A stretch of 64,000 nt of DNA from assembly GCA_013364255.1 (NCBI GenBank), contig CP054936.1, forward strand, positions 4,556,853 through 4,620,852. The letters run 5' to 3'. The notes under the pieces were generated by a model. That model was not told where the DNA came from. It saw only the letters and a program-made list of their open reading frames with translations, and ran no database searches. Both the position numbers and the translations under genes were made by a program. Positions 58,348-64,000 of the stretch are shown piece by piece (positions within the stretch are counted from its first letter, which is position 1; each line of letters opens with the position of its first letter). The DNA comes from Streptomyces seoulensis. Its GTDB lineage: Bacteria; Actinomycetota; Actinomycetes; Streptomycetales; Streptomycetaceae.

Positions 58348-61224
58348 CTACGGCTCCCCCAACCCCTCCGCCAACACCTCCGCCAGGTGCCGGCCCCGCA
58401 TGCCCGCCAGTTGCTCCAGCTGGGTGCGGCAGGAGTAGCCGTCCGCCAGGAGGACCGCCTCCTCCGGGGCTGCCCGGACCGAGGGCAGGAGCTGTTCTTC
58501 CGCGCAGGCCGTCGACACCTCCCAGTGGCCCTTCTCGAAGCCGAAGTTGCCGGCCAGGCCGCAGCAGCCGCCGGAGAGTTCGCCGGTCAGGCCCGCCGCG
58601 GCGCGCAGCCGGCGGTCGGCCGCGTCGCCGAGGACGGCGTGCTGGTGGCAGTGGGTCTGGCCGGCGACCGGGCGGTCCAGGCGCGGTGGCCGCCAGGCGG
58701 GCGCGTGCCGCTCCAGCGTCTCGGCGAAGGTCAGCACCCGGTCGGCCAGGCGCCGCGCCCGCGGATCGTCGGGCAGCAGCTCGGGCAGGTCGCCGCGGAG
58801 GGCGGCGGCGCAGCTCGGCTCCAGGACGACGACCGGGGCGGCGGTCTCCAGGACCGGTTCCATCAGGTCCAGGGTGCGGCGCAGCACCGCGCGGGCGCGG
58901 TCGAGCTGGCCCGTGGAGATGTAGGTCAGACCGCAGCACACCCGGCCCCGGCCGCGCAGCAGGGCGACGGGGTTCAGGAGCCTCGATCGTCCGTCGCCGA
59001 CCGGTGGGCGGTCCAGGTGCCTCGTCGGTGGCAGGGCGACGCGCAGACCGGCCGCCTCCAGTACCCGTACGGCCGCGCGGCCCACGGCGGGCGCGAGGTG
59101 TTCGGTGAAGGTGTCCGGCCACAGGACGACCAGCTCGCCGCCGCTGTCCGGGCCGGGCTGCGGACGGCGGCGCCACCATCGGGTGAAGGGCTGCCGGGCC
59201 AGGGGCGGTATCGCCCGTTCGGGTGCGAGTCCGGCCAGGCGTTTGGCGGCGGCGGCCAGGGGGCGCAGGGCGGCGAGGGCGTTGAGCGCCGGGGCCGTGC
59301 GGGTGCGGGCGGTCCAGCGCAGCCACAGCGGCAGCCGGCCGAGACTGTAGTGGGCGGCGGGGCGGCGGCGGCCCGCGTAGTGGTGGTGCAGGAACTCGGC
59401 CTTGTAGGTGGCCATGTCGACGCCGACAGGGCAGTCGGAGCGGCAGCCCTTGCACGACAGGCACAGGTCGAGGGCGTCGCGGACCTCCGTGGAGCGCCAG
59501 CCGTCGGTGATCACCTCGCCGGCGAGCATCTCGTGCAGCAGGCGGGCGCGGCCGCGGGTGGAGTGCTCCTCCTGGCCGGTGGCCCGGAAGGACGGGCACA
59601 TCACCGCCGCGCCGGGCGTCTCGGTCGTACGGCACTTGGCGACGCCGACGCAGCGGCGCACCGCCGCCGCGAAGTCGCCGCCGTCGGCCGGGTAGCCGAA
59701 CGCCACGGGCACCGGCTCGCGGGGCAGCACGGCGAAGCGCAGGTTGGCGTCCAGGGGTGCGGGGCGCACCAGCATGCCGGGGTTGAGCAGGTCGTCGGGG
59801 TCCCAGAGGGCCTTGGCACGCTCGAACAGGGCGACCGTTTCGGCGCCGTACATCCGCGGCAGCAGTTCCGCCCGGGCCTGCCCGTCGCCGTGCTCTCCGG
59901 ACAAGGAGCCGCCGTGCGCCACCACCAGGTCGGCCAGGTCCTCGGAGAAGCGCCGGAAGCGGCCGACGCCCGCCTCGGTGAGCAGGTCGAAGTCGATGCG
60001 GACGTGGATGCAGCCGTCGCCGAAGTGCCCGTACGGGGTGCCGCGCAGTCCGTGGGCGGTCAGCAGGGTGCGGAACTCCCGCAGGTAGGCGCCGAGCCGG
60101 GCCGGCGGCACCGCGCAGTCCTCCCAGCCGGGCCATGCCTCGGTGCCGTCGGGCATCCGGGTCGCGGTGCCGCTCGCGTCCTCGCGGATCCGCCACAGCG
60201 CGCGCCGGGCGGCGGGGTCGGTGACGACGAGGGCGTCCACGACGCCGGCCGCGCGGACGACGGCCTCGGCGGCCGCCCGCGCCTCGGCCCCGGTGTCGCC
60301 GCCGGTCTCCACGAACAGCCAGGCCGCGCCGCGCGGCAGGTCCGCGGCGGACCGCACCAGGTCGGCCGCCATGCCCTCCACGGTCAGCGGCCCCAGCGGC
60401 AGCAGCCCGGCCGCGGCCTCGGCGGCCGCGCTCTCGTCGGCGTAGCCCAGCACGGCGAGCGCGCGGGCGCGGGGCGCGGCCACCAGGGACACCACCGCCT
60501 CGGTGAGGATGCCGAGGGTGCCCTCCGAGCCGCAGAAGGAGCGCGCGACGTCCGCGCCGCGCTCCGGCAGCAGGGCGTCCAGGGCGTAGCCGGAGATGCG
60601 TCGGGGCAGCTCGGGGAAGCCGGTGCGCAGCCGGGCCAGCTCGCCGTCCACCAGCTCCCGCAAGCCGGCCGGGGCGCCGGCCCAGCGGCGGCCCGGGGCG
60701 AGCCGCTCGCCGCGCGCGGTGAGCACCGTCAGCTCCCGTACGTTGTCCGCGGTGGTGCCCCAGGCGACCGAGTGGGCGCCGCAGGAGTTGTTGCCGATCA
60801 TGCCGCCGAGCGTGCAGCGGCCGTGGGTGGAGGGGTCGGGGCCGAAGCGCAGTCCGTGCGGGGCGGCGGCCTCCTGGAGGCGGTCGAGGACGACGCCGGG
60901 CTGGACGCGGGCGGTGCGCGCGCCGGGGTCGGTCGCCAGCACCCGGTTCATGTGCCGGGTGAAGTCCAGGACGACGCCGGTTCCGGTGGCCTGGCCGGCG
61001 ATCGAGGTGCCGCCGCCCCGCGCCACGACCGGCACCGCCCGCTCCCGGCAGATCTCCAGCACCGCCGCCACGTCGTCGGCGTCCTTCGGCGCGACCACGC
61101 CGAGCGGGACGCGCCGGTAGTTGGACGCGTCCATGGTGGCCAGCGCCCGGGCGGTGGCGTCGAAGGCCACCTCGCCCCGGACGGCGGCGCGCAGCCGTGC
61201 CCGAAGCTCCGAGAGATCCGTCAT
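58348..61224 (-). CDS. FAD-linked oxidase fused to Fe-S reductase (GlcD/GlcF or D-lactate dehydrogenase type)
   Basis: 958 aa. The N-terminal half is an FAD-binding PCMH domain (VVARGGGTSIAGQATGTGVV about residue 70) with a GlcD-type C-terminal lobe (GEHGDGQARAELLPRMYG). The second half is Fe-S/CCG type: CVGVAKCR and MCPSFRATGQEEHS, CLSCKGCRSDCP (about 587-598) for the cluster, and CCGLAGNFG. This is the one-protein form of glycolate- or D-lactate-type dehydrogenase feeding electrons to quinone or a thiol acceptor. ATG at 61224 is preferred; in-frame ATGs at 61239 and 61254 come from a 15-bp repeat. Confidence 0.93.
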   Translation of the reverse strand: MTDLSELRARLRAAVRGEVAFDATARALATMDASNYRRVPLGVVAPKDADDVAAVLEICRERAVPVVARGGGTSIAGQATGTGVVLDFTRHMNRVLATDPGARTARVQPGVVLDRLQEAAAPHGLRFGPDPSTHGRCTLGGMIGNNSCGAHSVAWGTTADNVRELTVLTARGERLAPGRRWAGAPAGLRELVDGELARLRTGFPELPRRISGYALDALLPERGADVARSFCGSEGTLGILTEAVVSLVAAPRARALAVLGYADESAAAEAAAGLLPLGPLTVEGMAADLVRSAADLPRGAAWLFVETGGDTGAEARAAAEAVVRAAGVVDALVVTDPAARRALWRIREDASGTATRMPDGTEAWPGWEDCAVPPARLGAYLREFRTLLTAHGLRGTPYGHFGDGCIHVRIDFDLLTEAGVGRFRRFSEDLADLVVAHGGSLSGEHGDGQARAELLPRMYGAETVALFERAKALWDPDDLLNPGMLVRPAPLDANLRFAVLPREPVPVAFGYPADGGDFAAAVRRCVGVAKCRTTETPGAAVMCPSFRATGQEEHSTRGRARLLHEMLAGEVITDGWRSTEVRDALDLCLSCKGCRSDCPVGVDMATYKAEFLHHHYAGRRRPAAHYSLGRLPLWLRWTARTRTAPALNALAALRPLAAAAKRLAGLAPERAIPPLARQPFTRWWRRRPQPGPDSGGELVVLWPDTFTEHLAPAVGRAAVRVLEAAGLRVALPPTRHLDRPPVGDGRSRLLNPVALLRGRGRVCCGLTYISTGQLDRARAVLRRTLDLMEPVLETAAPVVVLEPSCAAALRGDLPELLPDDPRARRLADRVLTFAETLERHAPAWRPPRLDRPVAGQTHCHQHAVLGDAADRRLRAAAGLTGELSGGCCGLAGNFGFEKGHWEVSTACAEEQLLPSVRAAPEEAVLLADGYSCRTQLEQLAGMRGRHLAEVLAEGLGEP

Positions 61225-61269
61225 GCGCCCAGGAGTCATGGGTCCAGGAGTCATGCGTCCAGGATGCAT
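61222..61269. repeat. 15-bp tandem repeat at the start of the FAD/Fe-S dehydrogenase gene
   Basis: Minus-strand ATG-bearing units start at 61224, 61239 and 61254 with a fourth partial ATG at 61269, giving the in-frame MTPGP/MTPGR repeats. Three to four start codons lie in frame. Confidence 0.85.
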
Positions 61270-61397
61270 CCGATGACGGACAGTCACCGAAAGTTGTCCA
61301 CAGCCCCGGTCTGCTCGTCGTACGACCTCACAAGTTGACGTCCCGGTGATCTCGTCTCATCGGACGGACACGGTTCCGTCCCTTTTCGACCAGGTAC

Positions 61398-61410
61398 TAC
61401 GCTCCGTCCC
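61398..61410 (+). promoter_or_regulatory. Possible leaderless -10 for serC
   Basis: TACGCT at 61398-61403 lies seven bases ahead of the GTG start, and no Shine-Dalgarno is present. The -35 is weak (a TTCCGT 18 bases upstream). Confidence 0.35.
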
Positions 61411-62529
61411 GTGGCCGACATCCAGATTCCCGCTGACATCAAGCCCGCCGACGGACGATTCGGCGCGGGTCCCTCCAAAGTGCGGACCGAGGCGCTGGAC
61501 GCCCTCGCCGCCACCGGTACGTCCCTCCTCGGCACCTCGCACCGCCAGGCTCCGGTCAAGAACCTGGTCGGCGAGGTCCGCGAGGGCATCAGCGAGCTGT
61601 TCCAGCTCCCCGACGGCTACGAGGTCGTCCTCGGCAACGGCGGCTCCACCGCGTTCTGGGACATCGCGACCCACGGTCTGATCGACGCCAAGTCGCAGCA
61701 CCTCACCTTCGGCGAGTTCAGCTCGAAGTTCGCCAAGGCCGCCCAGCTCGCGCCCTGGCTCGCCGACCCCACCGTGGTCTCCGCCGACCCCGGCACCCAC
61801 CCCGAGGCGCGGGCCGAGGCCGGCACCGACGTGTACGCGTACACGCACAACGAGACCTCCACCGGTGTGGCCATGCCCATCAAGCGGGTCGAGGGCGCCG
61901 ACGAGAACGCGCTGGTCCTGGTGGACGCCACCTCCGGCGCGGGCGGTCTGCCGGTCGACATCGCCGAGACCGACGTCTACTACTTCGCCCCGCAGAAGTC
62001 CTTCGCCTCCGACGGCGGCCTGTGGATCGGCGTGTTCTCCCCGGCCGCGATCGAGCGCGCCGAGCGGATCCACGCCTCCGGCCGGCACATCCCGGAGTTC
62101 TTCAGCCTGCCCACCGCGATCGACAACTCGCGCAAGAACCAGACGTACAACACCCCCGCGCTGTCCACCCTCTTCCTGCTGGACCAGCAGCTGAAGTGGA
62201 TCAACGGCCAGGGCGGTCTGGACTGGGCGGTCCGGCGTACCGCCACCTCCGCGCGCACGCTGTACGGCTGGGCCGAGGACGTGAAGTTCGCGACCCCGTT
62301 CGTCACCGACCCGGCCAAGCGGTCGCAGGTCATCGGCACGATCGACTTCTCCGACGACATCGACGCCGCCGCCGTCGCCAAGGTGCTGCGCGCCAACGGC
62401 ATCGTCGACACCGAGCCCTACCGCAAGCTCGGCCGCAACCAGCTGCGCGTCGCGATGTTCCCGGCGATCGACCCGGCCGACGTCGAGGCGCTGACCAAGT
62501 GCGTCGACTACGTGATCGAGAAGCTGTAG
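61411..62529 (+). CDS. serC: Phosphoserine aminotransferase SerC
   Basis: 372 aa, class V aminotransferase. The PLP Lys196 is in YYFAPQKSFASDGG, preceded by VLVDATSGAGGLPVD for the Asp-PLP contact, and GAGPSKVR near residue 18 is the actinobacterial SerC start. It converts 3-phosphohydroxypyruvate to phosphoserine in serine synthesis, and may also serve PLP synthesis. GTG at 61411 lacks an RBS and may be leaderless. A strong terminator follows. Confidence 0.96.
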   Translation: MADIQIPADIKPADGRFGAGPSKVRTEALDALAATGTSLLGTSHRQAPVKNLVGEVREGISELFQLPDGYEVVLGNGGSTAFWDIATHGLIDAKSQHLTFGEFSSKFAKAAQLAPWLADPTVVSADPGTHPEARAEAGTDVYAYTHNETSTGVAMPIKRVEGADENALVLVDATSGAGGLPVDIAETDVYYFAPQKSFASDGGLWIGVFSPAAIERAERIHASGRHIPEFFSLPTAIDNSRKNQTYNTPALSTLFLLDQQLKWINGQGGLDWAVRRTATSARTLYGWAEDVKFATPFVTDPAKRSQVIGTIDFSDDIDAAAVAKVLRANGIVDTEPYRKLGRNQLRVAMFPAIDPADVEALTKCVDYVIEKL

Positions 62530-62546
62530 CCGTACCCCACGGCAGC

Positions 62547-62583
62547 GAAGGGCGCCCGGCGGACCATCCGCCGGGCGCCCTTC
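62547..62583 (+). terminator. Terminator of serC
   Basis: A perfect 17-bp stem GAAGGGCGCCCGGCGGA / TCCGCCGGGCGCCCTTC with loop CCA, followed by TTTTC, lies 18 bases past the stop. Confidence 0.93.
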
Positions 62584-62940
62584 TTTTCTGCGCGAAGCCC
62601 CAGCAGGGGCCCGCAGGGGTCCGCAGGGGTCCGCAGGGCCCGTCGCCAACATTTCGTTCGTGTGCGGATCTGGTGGAACATTCGCCGGACCAACCCGACA
62701 ACACGCGTCAACTCGGCACGCCCAGCCGCGATTTAGGCGTTACCTCGCTGATAAGATCATCACACTTTCAGTAGGCTGGCGCAGCGTCAGATATGCGTCA
62801 CGGGGGACAGTCCCGAGGAGGCCCCACCGCGAAGGAGCAGCCGTTGGCCCGCGAGTGAGCCCGCAGCGCTCCCTGAGACATGCGAACGCGGACGCCCCGC
62901 GCGGCCTGCTCTTCTCCGCGATGCGACTCGAAAGATTCCC
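62584..62940. other. Intergenic, 357 bp between serC and the membrane ATPase gene
   Basis: The left end holds the 10-bp repeat; the middle is AT-richer (ACATTTCGTTCG, GCGATTTAGGCG, CGCTGATAAGATCATCACAC) and likely carries the promoter of the next gene near 62740-62770, with TAAGAT as -10. I see no convincing small gene. Confidence 0.5.
62603..62642. repeat. 10-bp tandem repeat, four copies
   Basis: GCAGGGGTCC or close variants start at 62603, 62613, 62623 and 62633, directly after the serC terminator. Confidence 0.92.
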
Positions 62941-64000
62941 ATGACGTCTTTGATCAAGGACCCGCTGCTGTGGGTCTTGCTAGGAGTGCTGATCATCGCG
63001 GTTCTCGCGGTGATGCGCGCTCGCAGAACCAACATGGCGCTCCGCAAGCAGAGCACGGAGCTGCGCGCGCACCGGGACGGGCTCGACGCGGAGCGCCTGC
63101 GCCTGCACGCCGAGTACCAGAACCTGCGCGCCGAATACGACCGCGCCCTGGCGGAGGTCCGCAGCACCGCCGAGTCGGAGACCAAGGACGTGCTGCGGGC
63201 GTGGATGCGCACGCTCCAGGTCCTCGCCGACGAACAGCAGCGCTCCATCAGCGACCTGGCCCGGCTGAAGTACGGCAACGACCCCAAGATCCTCGCCGAC
63301 TTCATGACCATCGACCACACCAACTCCCAGTTCGGCCGGCGGGCGCAGGGCATCGCGGCCCTGTGCGGCGGCTGGCTCGGCCGCCGCGAGGTCGCCGCCT
63401 CCGTCTACGACGTGGCGCGCAGCGCGCAGGGCCGCATCCGGCACTTCGACCGGGTGCAGATCCACAGCCAGGTGAACGTGGCGGTCGCCAGCACCGCCGT
63501 GGAGCCCGTCGCGGTCGTCCTGGCCGAACTGCTCGACAACGCCACCAACTACAGCGCCCCCGGCACCCCCGTCGAGATCAACATCCAGTCGGTGCCCACC
63601 GGCGTGTGCCTGATCATCGACGACGCCGGTCTCGGCATCAGCCAGGAGGAGAAGGACCGGGCGTCCGCGCTGCTCAACACGCGGGGCCCCATCTCGATCA
63701 CCAGCCTCGGCAGCCCGCCGCGCGTCGGTTTCGCCGTCGCCGGCGTGCTCGCCGCCCGGTACGGCTTCAGAGTCTCCGTCGATTCCGTCTCGCCGTACGG
63801 AGGCGTCCGCGCGGTCATCCTCCTCCCGGAGAGCCTCTTGACCCAAGAAGTCCCCCAGCCCGCGCCGACCGCGACGACCGACTCCGACGGGCCGGAGTCC
63901 TCGTCGTACGGCGGCCCGGTGCCGTCGCCGGTGGCGATCGTCGGCAAGACGGCCGGCGGACTGCCCAAGCGCCGTCGCGCGGTCGCGGTGGTGCCCCAGC
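62941..64000 (+). CDS. Membrane sensor-type histidine kinase-like ATPase (CvnA/nitrate-sensor group), partial
   Basis: 353 codons in the window; the C-terminus continues beyond. One membrane helix (about 8-25, LLWVLLGVLIIAVLAVM) follows a short head, then an acidic coiled coil (TNMALRKQSTELRAHRDGLDAE start) and a GHKL ATPase domain with N-box ELLDNATNYS (Asn200) and G1 DDAGLGIS. A phospho-acceptor His is not evident before the ATPase, as in streptomycete conservon CvnA proteins and nitrate/nitrite-type ATPases. A Pro/Ser-rich tail begins near 300. Whether a conservon (cvnB, C, D) follows cannot be seen. Confidence 0.85.
   Translation, partial: MTSLIKDPLLWVLLGVLIIAVLAVMRARRTNMALRKQSTELRAHRDGLDAERLRLHAEYQNLRAEYDRALAEVRSTAESETKDVLRAWMRTLQVLADEQQRSISDLARLKYGNDPKILADFMTIDHTNSQFGRRAQGIAALCGGWLGRREVAASVYDVARSAQGRIRHFDRVQIHSQVNVAVASTAVEPVAVVLAELLDNATNYSAPGTPVEINIQSVPTGVCLIIDDAGLGISQEEKDRASALLNTRGPISITSLGSPPRVGFAVAGVLAARYGFRVSVDSVSPYGGVRAVILLPESLLTQEVPQPAPTATTDSDGPESSSYGGPVPSPVAIVGKTAGGLPKRRRAVAVVPQ

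Noticed and set aside
1..64000. tRNA, rRNA, CRISPR, insertion sequence or prophage
   Set aside because: I found no T-loop GTTCRANNC in a cloverleaf context, no regularly spaced palindromic repeats with spacers, no transposase or integrase and no attachment-site duplication.

Overview
The window is chromosomal DNA from a Streptomyces or very close relative. It has very high GC with strong GC3 bias and mixed ATG/GTG starts. It carries F420 biosynthesis (FbiC), a SARP regulator and its small partner, a cytoplasmic PQQ-propeller Ser/Thr kinase, zf-HC2 and STAS regulators, a DmdR1-type iron regulator and an NsdA-like TPR regulator. From memory, much of the order resembles the S. coelicolor core region around SCO4366 to SCO4430. 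I saw no rRNA, tRNA, CRISPR, insertion sequence or prophage.

Layout. 1-4.4 kb: a 5' portion of an ADP-ribosylglycohydrolase gene, a YkuD-like secreted protein without its catalytic Cys, and fbiC. 4.7-14.3 kb: a DUF574 methyltransferase, then the antibiotic-control locus afsR, afsS, a secreted protein and afsK, followed by a VOC protein where KbpA is expected and a TetR regulator. 14.4-20.7 kb: PNPOx-like protein, GNAT, flavin monooxygenase, MFS transporter, GlxA-type regulator and class A beta-lactamase-like protein. 21.3-25.6 kb: a signalling patch (HATPase anti-sigma kinase, a candidate 63-aa protein, EF-hand protein, STAS antagonist, sigma factor with a coupled zf-HC2 partner). 25.6-36.7 kb: purU, SCO4402-type protein, solute-binding lipoprotein, Pro/Gly-rich membrane protein, NsdA-like regulator, primase-like protein, ABC exporter and an alpha/beta hydrolase lacking its nucleophile Ser. 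37-43.3 kb: dmdR1 with an elaborate leader, RidA, a PAS protein, a SIS protein, pdxH and citrate synthase. 43.3-55.1 kb: a 2OG-Fe(II) oxygenase and a large leftward acyl-CoA catabolic operon (DinB-like protein, AtuA-family protein, acyl-CoA carboxylase beta and alpha, acyl-CoA dehydrogenase, acyl-CoA synthetase, enoyl-CoA hydratase, TetR). 55.3-64 kb: EamA exporter, XRE/TPR regulator facing two small genes, a 958-aa FAD/Fe-S dehydrogenase, serC, and a membrane ATPase of histidine-kinase type that runs off the end.

How genes work together. AfsK is expected to phosphorylate AfsR, and AfsR to activate afsS. A pair of SARP-type heptamers at 11-bp pitch lies in front of afsS, and AfsS is built from four 12-residue repeats. 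The leftward operon reads as activation, dehydrogenation, carboxylation and hydration of an unsaturated branched acyl-CoA, with a palindrome over the candidate promoter -35 as a likely target of its own TetR.

Most unusual observations. (1) dmdR1 has a textbook promoter, a 12-codon leader ORF with a strong RBS, and a predicted three-way-junction RNA with a GAGA tetraloop. (2) Short tandem duplications of 17-24 bp repeatedly cover or abut stop codons (fbiC, citrate synthase, monooxygenase, afsR and others), with 15-bp counterparts at gene starts. (3) Three enzyme-fold proteins have lost key catalytic residues.
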